From positions 1 through 64,000 of the forward strand of contig NZ_JAGGDJ010000008.1 of assembly GCF_017652985.1 (NCBI RefSeq): DNA of 64,000 bases. Direction: 5' to 3'. Positions 41,030 to 48,534 of the stretch are shown in pieces. The notes under the pieces are model-generated. The model was not told where the DNA came from. It did not search any database and saw only the letters and a program-made list of their open reading frames with translations. The DNA comes from Paenibacillus artemisiicola (lineage in GTDB: Bacteria > Bacillota > Bacilli > Paenibacillales > Paenibacillaceae). Within the stretch, counting starts at the first letter, position 1, and every line of letters begins with the position of its first letter. The position numbers and the translations under genes are program-made.

Positions 41030-42097
41030 TTAACCGAAATGATGCTTGGACATCCACAAGACGCCGCTCTTGACGAGCCGCGGCACGCGTCCGAGCATCG
41101 TCGCGCGGCCCATGAGGCCGAAGCCGTCTTTCTTGCCAAGGGAGCCAAGCGTGCCTTTCAGCTTGATCTTGCCGAGCTTCGGCGTCTTGCCGGTCCAGAT
41201 CGCCTGCATGACTTCGGCGACTTGCTTGCCTTGGCCCTCGGCGGCCTGGGCGCTCGGCGAGAACGGCAGGGAGGCGCAGTCGCCGACGATGAATACGTCG
41301 TTGTAATCCGGCAGCTGGTGGTGTTCGTTGATGATGAGCCGGCCTTGGTTATCCTTCGGCAGGTTCATGCGCTGCACGAGCGCCACGGGCTGAATGCCCG
41401 CTGTCCATACCGTCACGTCGGACAGAATCGGGCTCGTGCTGTTGGCGTCGTACAGGACGCCGTCTTCGAGCTTGTGCAGGGACACATGGCCGCGCATCTC
41501 CACTTCGTGCTCGATAAACCAGGAGGAGACGTATTCCTGCAGCTTGCCCGGGAACGCGGAGAGAATGCTCGGACCGCGGTCGATGATGCGGATGTTCAGG
41601 TCCGGCCGGCTTTCGCGCAGCTCCGCGGCGACTTCCACGCCGCTCAGGCCCCCGCCTACGATGGACACTTGGCCGTATGGCTTAACGTCGTTCAGCGCCA
41701 TGTAGGTTTTGCGGGACGACGCCATCGTTTGAATGCTGTTGGAATGCAGCTCCGCGCCTTCGATGCCGTGGTACTTGTCCGTGCAGCCGAGCGCGACGAC
41801 GAGCCAGTCGTAGGACAGCGGCTCTTGGCCGGCCATGACGATGTGCTTCTCGTCCAGATTGATGTCCGTCACTTCGCCGTAGGTCACGATCAGCCGCGGA
41901 TCCGACGGGAACGCCACCCGGAGGTCGACTTCCGGCGACGTGCCGGCGACCAGCGCGTAATATTCCGTCTTCAAGCCTTGGAACGGCATCCGGTCGATCA
42001 GGACGACGACCGTATCGTCGGGAAGCTCGCCTTCGAGCAGCGCGTGCGCCACCGTCAGACCGCCGTAGCCGCCGCCGAGAATTACGAATCTTTTCAT
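41030..42097 (-). CDS. NDH-2 type NADH dehydrogenase (YutJ-like)
   Basis: A 355-aa FAD protein. The ATG at 42097 (MKRFVILGGGYGGL) is preferred over the longer frame to 42205, since conservation begins there. It has the FAD motif GGGYGGL, the NADH motif VGGGLSGVE and the C-terminal DVFIVGDCASLP region. Such enzymes oxidise NADH and reduce menaquinone at the membrane without pumping protons. It is the YutJ-type member of two NDH-2 genes in the window. The other, YumB-like, starts at 49971. Confidence 0.93.
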   Translation of the reverse strand: MKRFVILGGGYGGLTVAHALLEGELPDDTVVVLIDRMPFQGLKTEYYALVAGTSPEVDLRVAFPSDPRLIVTYGEVTDINLDEKHIVMAGQEPLSYDWLVVALGCTDKYHGIEGAELHSNSIQTMASSRKTYMALNDVKPYGQVSIVGGGLSGVEVAAELRESRPDLNIRIIDRGPSILSAFPGKLQEYVSSWFIEHEVEMRGHVSLHKLEDGVLYDANSTSPILSDVTVWTAGIQPVALVQRMNLPKDNQGRLIINEHHQLPDYNDVFIVGDCASLPFSPSAQAAEGQGKQVAEVMQAIWTGKTPKLGKIKLKGTLGSLGKKDGFGLMGRATMLGRVPRLVKSGVLWMSKHHFG

Positions 42098-42217
42098 AAT
42101 AAATCCCAACTTTCTATAGATGCGATAGTACTGCCGATTCGGATTTGTCATGTAGTATGCACACGACAGACCTTCGCAATGAGAGGTCCTCGTCGCGAAG
42201 GTCATGGGAATGACTGC

Positions 42218-43321
42218 TTATTCGTACACTTTGACTTCGTTGTAGAAGGTGTCGCGTTCCACGGGAATGCGGCCCGCGCCTTTGATGAGCCAGATCAGGT
42301 CTTCGCGGGTGATGCCTTCCGGCGTCAGCGCGCCCGCCGCGTGGCTGATCCGCTCTTTGACCATCGTGCCGTGAACGTCGGAGGCGCCCATCGTCAGCGC
42401 GACTTGGGTCAGCTGCGTGCCGATGTTGATGAAGTACGCTTTGATATGCTGGAAGTTATCCAGCATCAGCCGGCTGATCGCGATCGCCTTCAGGTCCTCG
42501 AACGCGGAATTGCGGCGGCGAATGCTGGCCTTCGGGCTGATCGGCTGCATGGACAGCGGAATGAACACTTGGAATCCGTTCGTCTCGTCCTGCAGCTCGC
42601 GAAGCTGAAGCATGTGGTTGATGCGGTCTTCCTTCTTCTCGACGGAGCCGTACAGCATCGTCGTATGCGTGCGCAGGCCGAGATTATGCGCCGTGCGGTG
42701 CACCTCGAGGTATTGCGAGACGTCGGCTTTGTCGACGCGCATTTTTTTGCGATACTCGTCGGACAAGATTTCCGCGCCGCCGCCGGTCAAGCTTTGCAGG
42801 CCGGCCGCGATCAGTTCCTGCAGCACTTCTTTGTAGGTGAGTCCGCTGATCCGGGAGAAGAAGTCGATTTCCGCGGCCGTGTAGGCTTTCAGCGCGACCT
42901 CCGGAAACCGCTCGTTCAGCGCCTTCAGCGAATCCACGTAGTATTGGAACGGCACGTGCGGATTATGGCCGCCGACGATGTGGAACTCCCTGACGTCGGG
43001 ATGAATATGCTGTTCCACATAGGCGATCATCTCGGGTCCGCTCAACGTGTAGGCGCCTTCGTCGCCCTGATCCTTGCGGAAATTGCAGAACGCGCAGTGC
43101 GCTTCGCACACGTTCGTGAAATACAAGCTCATATTTTCGATGAAATAGACCTTGCGGCCGTTCTTCTTGAGGTTGACCTCGTTGGCCATCATGCCGATCG
43201 TGAGCAGGTCGTCGGAGCGATACATGAACTCCCCGTCTTCCCGGCTCAGCCGTTCGCCGGAACGAACCTTCTCCACGATGGCCTGCATCTGTTTGTCTGC
43301 TGTCGGTATTGCCACATTCAT
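42218..43321 (-). CDS. mqnE: Aminofutalosine synthase (menaquinone biosynthesis)
   Basis: A 367-aa radical-SAM enzyme. The [4Fe-4S] site is CEAHCAFC in the CxxxCxxC spacing. GGHNPHVPFQYYVD and LKAYTAAEIDFF mark MqnE as distinct from MqnC. It joins a carboxyvinyl-oxybenzoate to adenosine via SAM chemistry, the entry step of the futalosine route to menaquinone. ATG 43321 follows TAGGAGGA. Its presence indicates that this organism uses the futalosine and not the MenF route, and it gives a plausible context for the UbiD gene at 36898. Confidence 0.93.
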   Translation of the reverse strand: MNVAIPTADKQMQAIVEKVRSGERLSREDGEFMYRSDDLLTIGMMANEVNLKKNGRKVYFIENMSLYFTNVCEAHCAFCNFRKDQGDEGAYTLSGPEMIAYVEQHIHPDVREFHIVGGHNPHVPFQYYVDSLKALNERFPEVALKAYTAAEIDFFSRISGLTYKEVLQELIAAGLQSLTGGGAEILSDEYRKKMRVDKADVSQYLEVHRTAHNLGLRTHTTMLYGSVEKKEDRINHMLQLRELQDETNGFQVFIPLSMQPISPKASIRRRNSAFEDLKAIAISRLMLDNFQHIKAYFINIGTQLTQVALTMGASDVHGTMVKERISHAAGALTPEGITREDLIWLIKGAGRIPVERDTFYNEVKVYE

Positions 43322-43545
43322 GACGGCTTCCTCCTAAGTCCGCCGGGCACGCGTATTGTTGCAGGTCCGGTGAATGGTATAAAGAACAGAAACGACTTTG
43401 TGAAAAAAATTACTTATTCTTTCCCCAAAAAACCATTGAAACAACTTTCCTTATTATAAACCTCATCACATCGGGCGGCAACCATTAACTCGTGGCAGCG
43501 CGGCAAAGAGCTGGAAAGCCCGTCCTTGCCGAACTCCGGCGGATT
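43322..43545. other. Intergenic region between mqnE and hlyIII
   Basis: About 220 bp of divergent leader with AT-rich tracts (for example 43400-43460). No gene, tRNA or clear operator was found. Promoter elements for mqnE are not distinct. Confidence 0.5.
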
Positions 43546-43574
43546 TTGTACCGGACGGCGAATTCGCGTACAAT
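43546..43574 (+). promoter_or_regulatory. Sigma-A promoter of hemolysin-III gene
   Basis: TTGTAC, 17-bp spacer, TACAAT, 48 bp before the ATG. Confidence 0.65.
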
Positions 43575-43621
43575 GAAGGCAGGGAACCGAACAAGCCCGC
43601 AACGCGGAAAAGAGGGATGAA

Positions 43622-44266
43622 ATGGCAAACACATACACCTATACCCGCAAAGAAGAGGCGGTAAACGCGATCACCCACGGCATCGGAGCGGTGCTCAGCA
43701 TCGCGGCGCTCGTGCTGCTGATCGTCTTCGCGGCGCTGAAGGGAAACGCGGAGCACGTCGTCAGCTTTACCGTTTACGGGTCCATGATGCTTATGCTCTA
43801 CGTGGCGTCCACGCTCGTGCACAGCTTTCCGGAGGGCAGGGCCAAGCAGGTGTTCGAAATCATGGACCATGCCTGCATCTATTTGTTCATCGCCGGCACG
43901 TACACGCCGATCGCGCTGCACGTCGTCCAAGGCGCCGCCGGCTGGACGCTGCTGGGCATCGTCTGGGGACTCGCGTTCTGCGGCGTCGTGTTCAAAGTGT
44001 TTTACGCATCCAAGTTTCTGTTCACGTCGACGTTGGTCTACCTCCTGATGGGGTGGATGATCGTCTTCGCCTGGGGCTCGCTGCGGGCGAATTTGGCCGC
44101 GGACGGTTTGCATCTGCTCATCGCGGGCGGGCTGCTGTACACGGTCGGCACGGTTTTCTACGTATGGCGCAGCTTCAAGCATCATCACGCGGTCTGGCAT
44201 CTGTTCGTGCTCGGCGGGTCCGTACTCCACTTCTTCGCGATCATGCTCTACGTCCTGCCGCGATAA
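43622..44266 (+). CDS. Hemolysin III/YqfA family (PAQR) membrane protein
   Basis: A 214-aa protein with seven helices. It has the PAQR-type metal ligands: His in NAITHGIG and STLVHSFP, Asp-His in MDHACIYLFIAGTYTP, and late His residues in SFKHHHAVWHLFV. The family includes bacterial hemolysin III proteins and relatives of adiponectin receptors, and it is now thought of as zinc hydrolases with unclear substrate. ATG 43622 follows AGAGGG. There is no toxin context, so a lytic role should not be assumed. Confidence 0.92.
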   Translation: MANTYTYTRKEEAVNAITHGIGAVLSIAALVLLIVFAALKGNAEHVVSFTVYGSMMLMLYVASTLVHSFPEGRAKQVFEIMDHACIYLFIAGTYTPIALHVVQGAAGWTLLGIVWGLAFCGVVFKVFYASKFLFTSTLVYLLMGWMIVFAWGSLRANLAADGLHLLIAGGLLYTVGTVFYVWRSFKHHHAVWHLFVLGGSVLHFFAIMLYVLPR

Positions 44267-44323
44267 CGGCAGGAAGCGGCCGGGTTGTCCGGCGGAAGCG
44301 CCCGAAACCGAGCCGTATGCTTA

Positions 44324-44352
44324 TTGAGTCCCGGCGGGAAGTGCAGTATACT
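44324..44352 (+). promoter_or_regulatory. Sigma-A promoter of the IscA-type gene
   Basis: TTGAGT, 17-bp spacer, TATACT. Confidence 0.6.
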
Positions 44353-44407
44353 GATTACTATAGAAACGTAAGTAGGTTTGCGGAGACTGACCCTAGGAGG
44401 GATTACG

Positions 44408-44767
44408 ATGATTCATATCAGCGAAACGGCCAACGGGAAAATCAAAGAAATGCTGGAAGCCGAAGCTTCGCCGGAGCTCTTCCTGCGCGTCGGCGTGAAA
44501 GAAGGCGGCTGCAGCGGGTTTTCTTACAGCATGGGCTTCGACGACGAGCAGGCCGATACCGATAAAGCGATGGAACTGAACGGCTTGAAGGTCGTCGTGG
44601 ACGAAGGCAGCGTCAAATACTTGAACGGCCTCGAAATCGACTTCAAGGAATCCGCCATGGGCGGAGGCTTCACCATAACCAATCCGAACGCGACGGCGAC
44701 ATGCGGCTGCGGTTCTTCGTTCCGCACGGCGACGGAAGCGGGCAACCCTTCGGCGGAACCTTGCTGA
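44408..44767 (+). CDS. A-type Fe-S cluster carrier (HesB/IscA/ErpA)
   Basis: A 119-aa protein. The three ligand cysteines are present: Cys35 in GGCSG, Cys99 and Cys101 in ATCGCGSSF. ATG 44408 follows TAGGAGGG. A-type carriers pass [2Fe-2S] or [4Fe-4S] clusters to target enzymes. It corresponds to the B. subtilis YutM protein by size and by neighbourhood with NDH-2, NifU-like and YuzB genes. It is a single-gene unit. Confidence 0.95.
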   Translation: MIHISETANGKIKEMLEAEASPELFLRVGVKEGGCSGFSYSMGFDDEQADTDKAMELNGLKVVVDEGSVKYLNGLEIDFKESAMGGGFTITNPNATATCGCGSSFRTATEAGNPSAEPC

Positions 44768-44820
44768 TCGGGCGCCTTTGGCGGACGGAAAGCCGGCAAC
44801 GGTAAGGGTTCGTAGGCAGG

Positions 44821-44847
44821 AAGGCTCCCGTGGCGGGAGCCTTTTTC
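44821..44847 (+). terminator. Rho-independent terminator
   Basis: AAGGCTCCC pairs with GGGAGCCTT (44821-44829 with 44835-44843), followed by a T run. Confidence 0.85.
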
Positions 44848-44879
44848 TTGTGCCCGCGGACGCGCCGGGCCGGGGGCGG

Positions 44880-45242
44880 CCAGACAAAAAAGTTATTATT
44901 TAGTAAATGAAACATCTCTGTTATACTGAAAAAAATGCTAGTGACAAATTACTCATATCAGGATAGAACTTTGTTGCTAGATCGCTTATTATTAAGGTAG
45001 ACATGGGGCGAGGCCGCCAAAAAGCAGCGGCAAACGGGGCCGCGCCGCCAGTATGCGACAATCGCGGAAGGCGATGAAACGCCCCGGGATCCCAAGCGGG
45101 ACAAGCATTGCGCCGCATTGGCGCTTCGCGGTTGCCGGGCGACGGCGCACGCAACAGACCCGTCCGGCGGCGTTGGCGGCGAATCGGCATCGAACCAGCG
45201 AGCGGAATGTTGTTTAGTAGAAGGCGGAGGACGAAGACTATC
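44880..45242 (+). promoter_or_regulatory. Promoter and long leader of the Agr-like operon
   Basis: A 360-bp gene-free stretch. The first 120 bases are unusually AT-rich, with a TATACT -10 (44922-44927) and a poor -35 17 bp upstream (TTTAGT), which fits an activator-dependent promoter. The remainder (45000-45220) is GC-rich with many inverted repeats, including CGGCAA near 45029 and TTGCCG near 45132. No known riboswitch class was recognised. Short open frames inside it lack ribosome sites. Confidence 0.45.
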
Positions 45243-45905
45243 ATGAATTATGCACTGTTCTTATTAGGCTCTTTAATCGAGTATTGCACAACATTCGTTC
45301 TGATGTTCGCTTTATTCCGTTTCCCGCTCCGGGGCATCTTGACCCAAATCGTCATCATCGCCTTCATGATGAGTCATTTCTCCTACATAACGCGGCATTA
45401 CACGGAGATCAACAGTTACTCTTCCTATCTGCAGCTGGTGCTATTGATCATCGTGACCTGGGCGGTATTCCGCGTGCCGCCGTTCTATTCCTTCATTATG
45501 AACGGGGCAGGCTTCATCAGCTTGTTCGCGGCGCAGGGCATTACGATTTTCTTGATCGTCCTGACGGGCACCCCGTTCGCCCACATTACCAAGGATCCGG
45601 AAATCATCTTCGCCACGCAGCTGCTCTCCGGCATCATCCTGGTTGCCGTAAGCCGGTTCATCGTCATCAAAAACTGGGGGTTCGATTACGTCCCCGCCTC
45701 GCACCGGGTCTACATCGAATTCAACCGGACCAACTCGGCCCTATTTGCCGTAATCGCTTCGAGCATCGTCATCGCGCTCGTCGCGGGCATCGCGCTGAAG
45801 GGCAATTTGGAGAAATACATCGTCGTCGCGGGAACGACGTTCCTTTGCTCGATTCCCGTATTCCTTTACTACAGCAGAAGGAAGGATGTCGAGGATGCTC
45901 GATAA
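45243..45905 (+). CDS. Six-helix membrane protein of Agr-like locus, no kinase domain
   Basis: A 220-aa integral membrane protein with six predicted helices. ATG 45243 lies 12 bases after GGAGG. It has the look of the N-terminal sensor portion of AgrC-type receptors (hydrophobic helices with short loops, a basic tail YYSRRKDVED) but contains no dimerisation or ATP-binding domain. It overlaps agrB by 11 nt. Two readings are possible: a receptor for the cyclic peptide that works without phosphorylation, or a membrane inhibitor that holds the downstream LytTR regulator, as HdrM and BrsM do in streptococci. Both are inferences. Confidence 0.72.
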   Translation: MNYALFLLGSLIEYCTTFVLMFALFRFPLRGILTQIVIIAFMMSHFSYITRHYTEINSYSSYLQLVLLIIVTWAVFRVPPFYSFIMNGAGFISLFAAQGITIFLIVLTGTPFAHITKDPEIIFATQLLSGIILVAVSRFIVIKNWGFDYVPASHRVYIEFNRTNSALFAVIASSIVIALVAGIALKGNLEKYIVVAGTTFLCSIPVFLYYSRRKDVEDAR

Positions 45906-46422
45906 ACTCGCCGTCGGCCTGCACGACCGGATGGTTGCCGCAGGCGTGGAAAAAGCGCCGTCCGCGGCGGTCATCAAATACGCGTTCGATATCCTGACGA
46001 ATACGTTATCCGCCGCCGTCGCCGCGCTGATCATCGGCGCGTTCACTGGCGAGTTCCGAAGCACGTGCTTCGCGCTGCTCGTGCTGGCCGTCATCCGCTA
46101 CATGTCGGGCGGCTATCACCTGAGATCCAGTCTGCTGTGCGCGACCGTTTCCACGCTGACCCTCGCCGCGATTCCGCACGTTCCCGTCGCGGACGCATGG
46201 ATGCCTTACCTCACGGGCTTCGCGGTCATCATGATGCTGATTTTCGCTCCCGCGAATTACGATACCTACGCCACGCTGCCCGCCCGTTATTACCCGCTGC
46301 TCAAAGTCCTTTCGGCGTTATTCGCCGCTTCGAACTTTCTCGTTCACTCCGATATCATGACGGTCGTCATCGTCTTGCAATCGATTCTTCTCTTATTTAA
46401 GGAAGGAGGTGAAGCAGAATGA
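45895..46422 (+). CDS. agrB: AgrB-family peptide-processing membrane protease
   Basis: A 175-aa multi-helix membrane protein. ATG 45895 lies 9 bases after GAAGGAAGG and overlaps the preceding gene. The catalytic pair is visible: His75 in RYMSGGYH and Cys82 (LLCATV), with the seven-residue spacing of AgrB proteases. AgrB cleaves the C-terminus of the AgrD precursor and joins the tail to an internal Cys or Ser to form a cyclic autoinducer. It overlaps the peptide gene by 4 nt. Four to six helices flank the catalytic region. Confidence 0.92.
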   Translation: MLDKLAVGLHDRMVAAGVEKAPSAAVIKYAFDILTNTLSAAVAALIIGAFTGEFRSTCFALLVLAVIRYMSGGYHLRSSLLCATVSTLTLAAIPHVPVADAWMPYLTGFAVIMMLIFAPANYDTYATLPARYYPLLKVLSALFAASNFLVHSDIMTVVIVLQSILLLFKEGGEAE

Positions 46423-46547
46423 AGAAGAACGCGTACCGTTTGCTCGGCGTCGTCATCGCCGGCGTCGCCACGATGTTCGTCACGACGGGCTCTTATGTCA
46501 TTTTTCACAAGCCAAGAATCCCGGCTGAGCTCAGAAAGCAGGTGTAA
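46419..46547 (+). CDS. AgrD-like cyclic lactone autoinducer precursor (no cysteine)
   Basis: A 42-aa peptide. It overlaps agrB by ATGA and is preceded by GGAGGTG. The N-terminus is an amphipathic basic helix (MKKNAYRLL), then a hydrophobic stretch, then TTGSYVIFHKPRIPAELRK. The last part matches the C-terminal recognition motif of AgrD peptides (aromatic-Pro-x-x-Pro-x-Glu-Leu). No Cys is present. Ser25 is the only plausible ring residue, so the mature product would be a lactone with a five-residue ring SYVIF. The exact cleavage sites are inferred. Confidence 0.83.
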   Translation: MKKNAYRLLGVVIAGVATMFVTTGSYVIFHKPRIPAELRKQV

Positions 46548-46549
46548 GC

Positions 46550-46948
46550 ATGCTGATTCCGCTGGTCAAACGCTATAATAAGAAAGATTTCGATATCGTA
46601 TACGTCCACCGCAACGACGTACTGCTCATGCACAGCAACTACGGTCAGATCAATTACCAGCACAAGGACGGGACGATTCTGAATCCGCTCTCCACGTTTG
46701 AGGAGCATGAACGCTTTCTGACGCAGGACAAGTTTGCCAGAGTCGACCGCTGCTACGTCGTCAACATGGACCGCGTCGAGTTTTTCGACGAGGAACGGCA
46801 GCGGGTGTTCTTCGATCCGGAACCGGTCGGCAAGACCGCGCCCAGCGCTCCGGTATCGTTCTCCCGCATGGACACGGTCAAGGACGTCCGCCGCGGCAGC
46901 GCGAACGGAAGCTCCGTCCAAAACGGGAATGCTCAGTTCTCGCGATAA
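46550..46948 (+). CDS. Stand-alone LytTR DNA-binding regulator
   Basis: A 132-aa protein consisting of one LytTR domain (about 10-112: IVYVHRNDVLLMHSNYGQIN, STFEEHERFL, ARVDRCYVVNMDRVEFFD) with no receiver domain. LytTR domains bind paired direct repeats upstream of target promoters. The gene begins 2 bp after the peptide gene and closes the operon. Without a receiver it cannot be controlled by phosphorylation, so the six-helix membrane protein is the likely partner. A Ser/Gly/Asn-rich tail of about 20 residues follows the domain. Confidence 0.9.
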   Translation: MLIPLVKRYNKKDFDIVYVHRNDVLLMHSNYGQINYQHKDGTILNPLSTFEEHERFLTQDKFARVDRCYVVNMDRVEFFDEERQRVFFDPEPVGKTAPSAPVSFSRMDTVKDVRRGSANGSSVQNGNAQFSR

Positions 46949-46958
46949 GCAGTACCTG

Positions 46959-46985
46959 GCTTTCCTGCCGAAGGAAAGCTTTTTT
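46959..46985 (+). terminator. Rho-independent terminator of Agr-like operon
   Basis: GCTTTCCT pairs with AGGAAAGC (46959-46966 with 46972-46979), followed by six T. Confidence 0.88.
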
Positions 46986-47192
46986 ATTTGCCCGCCTATT
47001 AGTCGTCCGCCATCCGCGCTCGAAGGAACGGAAAATTGCCCGGGCAATATCCGACAAGGGTTACAGGCGCCCCGTCTAGCATGCGCGATCTATCAGCCTA
47101 CCAAATCAGGCGAGTTGACCATATCAATCATCCAAGAGACATAGGGAGAGGAGGCATAAGCTATCGTATAGGAAACCAGGAAGGGGAGGACT

Positions 47193-47870
47193 ATGATGTC
47201 GGATGAACAAGGAAGGCAGCTGGCAAGCAAATGGGCCAAGACGGAGGCGCTGCTTTCGCATGCGCAGATCGCGCCGCATATTCCGCCGACCCGGATGTTC
47301 ACGAAGGATAATTTGAGCAGCATGCTGAGCCAGCATGGCATGGTCGTCATCAAGCCGGTGAAAGGCGCGGGCGGGCACGGGGTCATTAAGGTGTCCCGCG
47401 AAGGAGGCAGCTACAAGTATACGTACTATTCGAAGACGAACCGGTTTCAAAGCTTCGACGGACTCTACCGATCGTTGAACTCGAAACGGGGAAAACGCCG
47501 GTACTTGATTCAGAAGGGGATTCGCCTGGCGACCATCGGCGGCCGTCCGATCGACTACCGAGTGAAGTACGTCAAGCAGCCGGAAGGGCATTGGGCCATC
47601 ACGGCGATCGTCGGCCGGCTGGCGAAGCCCGGACTGTTCGTGACGAACATTTGCCGCGGCGGCACGCTGCTCAGCGGATCCGAAGGCATTCGCCGTTCGT
47701 TCTCCAAGTCGGTCGTCGTCTCGAAGAAGCGGGAAATGCGGACGCTGACGCAGCTATCGACCGCAGTATTGGAAAGCCGGTTCCCCGGCATCGGGCAGCT
47801 CGGCTTCGACTTCGGCATCGATCAATCCGGTAAGATCTGGATCTTCGAAGTCAATACCCGGCCTCAATAA
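47193..47870 (+). CDS. YheC/YheD-type ATP-grasp, coat-associated protein
   Basis: A 225-aa protein, ATG 47193 after AAGGGGAGG. The ATP-grasp features are VVIKPVKGAGGHGVIKV for nucleotide, a metal-binding Asp in GFDFGIDQSG and FEVNTRPQ at the end. B. subtilis YheC and YheD are longer spore coat-associated relatives. This one has only the ATP-grasp core. CATAAGCTA (47155-47163) resembles a sigma-K -10 but the -35 spacing is poor. A ligase activity adding amino acids to a polymer is a family-based guess. Confidence 0.85.
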   Translation: MMSDEQGRQLASKWAKTEALLSHAQIAPHIPPTRMFTKDNLSSMLSQHGMVVIKPVKGAGGHGVIKVSREGGSYKYTYYSKTNRFQSFDGLYRSLNSKRGKRRYLIQKGIRLATIGGRPIDYRVKYVKQPEGHWAITAIVGRLAKPGLFVTNICRGGTLLSGSEGIRRSFSKSVVVSKKREMRTLTQLSTAVLESRFPGIGQLGFDFGIDQSGKIWIFEVNTRPQ

Positions 47871-47944
47871 TCTCCTAATATAATCGATTGATAGGTTGAT
47901 AGAAGGCCATTAAACTTTTTTATCAAAAATGGATATTTGTTCCC

Positions 47945-48043
47945 TGTGTATAAACGTATCCACAAATCCCCAACGATATTTCCTGTTTTTTCGACGATTA
48001 TTCACAACGTATTCACATGCTGTCCACATGGGCGTGTGGATAA
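47945..48043. promoter_or_regulatory. Cluster of DnaA boxes upstream of sda
   Basis: Three exact TTATNCACA boxes (47945-47953 and 48035-48043 in reverse as TGTGTATAA and TGTGGATAA; 47998-48006 as TTATTCACA) plus two one-mismatch boxes (GTATCCACA 47956-47964; GTATTCACA 48009-48017). In B. subtilis DnaA binds such boxes at sda and turns it on when replication initiates or stalls. Confidence 0.88.
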
Positions 48044-48052
48044 TCGGAACGC

Positions 48053-48082
48053 TTGTTCTAGGACTCTGGGACATGCTAAGAT
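48053..48082 (+). promoter_or_regulatory. Candidate promoter of sda
   Basis: TTGTTC, 18-bp spacer, TAAGAT, starting 10 bp after the last DnaA box. Confidence 0.5.
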
Positions 48083-48114
48083 GAACTGGAAGTAAGAGGA
48101 AGGGGGGCTGTGAT

Positions 48115-48258
48115 ATGGAACAGCTGTCTGATGAATTGCTGCTCGATGCTTATATCGCCGCAAACAAGTACAACCTGGAGCCTGAGTTCATCGAGATGTT
48201 GAAGGCCGAACTGCTGCGCAGGCAGATCAGTCCGGACGCCTATCGCAATTCGGCTTAG
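48115..48258 (+). CDS. sda: Sporulation checkpoint inhibitor Sda
   Basis: A 47-aa helical-hairpin protein, ATG 48115 after GGGGGG. LSDELLLDAYIAANKYNLEPEF matches Sda, which binds the HisKA domain of sporulation kinases and blocks phosphotransfer to Spo0F when DNA replication is active. The DnaA boxes directly upstream support the identity. A target kinase of this type may be the PAS kinase at 2315. The short length explains why it could be missed by an annotation pipeline. Confidence 0.93.
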   Translation: MEQLSDELLLDAYIAANKYNLEPEFIEMLKAELLRRQISPDAYRNSA

Positions 48259-48278
48259 CTCGGATCCAGCCCTTCCGA

Positions 48279-48530
48279 TTAACTCCATTTTCGCACCGCG
48301 GCTTCAAACGCTGCGCCGCACTGGCGACAGTACGCGACATGGCTGCAGCTTTGGGCCGCCGACATCCTTTCCTCCATCGTCATATCCGTAACCCAATCGA
48401 CATCATCCGGCTGATAAGGCGAATACGGTCCCGTAAAATCGGCCGTACGGCCCAAATCGTCGACCGCCGACGCGCACGCCGGACAGGGAACGGCCAGCTG
48501 TTCCAACCCGTTGCAGATCGGACATAACAT
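48279..48530 (-). CDS. Zinc-ribbon protein, 83 aa
   Basis: Four Cys pairs: CPIC, CPAC, a lone Cys in AQSCSHVAYC and CRQC. They suggest two zinc sites flanking an acidic middle region (DDVDWVTDMT). ATG 48530 has a GAGGAGGG site 12 bases away that lies partly within an RNA stem. No homologous family is known to me. The small gap to sda (20 bp) means the two genes converge with no terminator space. Confidence 0.7.
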   Translation of the reverse strand: MLCPICNGLEQLAVPCPACASAVDDLGRTADFTGPYSPYQPDDVDWVTDMTMEERMSAAQSCSHVAYCRQCGAAFEAAVRKWS

Positions 48531-48534
48531 AATT

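Noticed and set aside
40979..43459. 826-aa open frame on the plus strand
   Set aside because: It is antisense to the NDH-2 and mqnE genes, whose proteins are clear. The product is Arg/Val/His-rich low complexity caused by high GC content.
43622..44266. Hemolysin toxin locus
   Set aside because: The family name is historical. No secretion or toxin context supports lytic activity.
45053..45220. Short open frame in the Agr-like leader
   Set aside because: It has no ribosome site, and its Arg-rich product is typical of GC-rich noncoding sequence.
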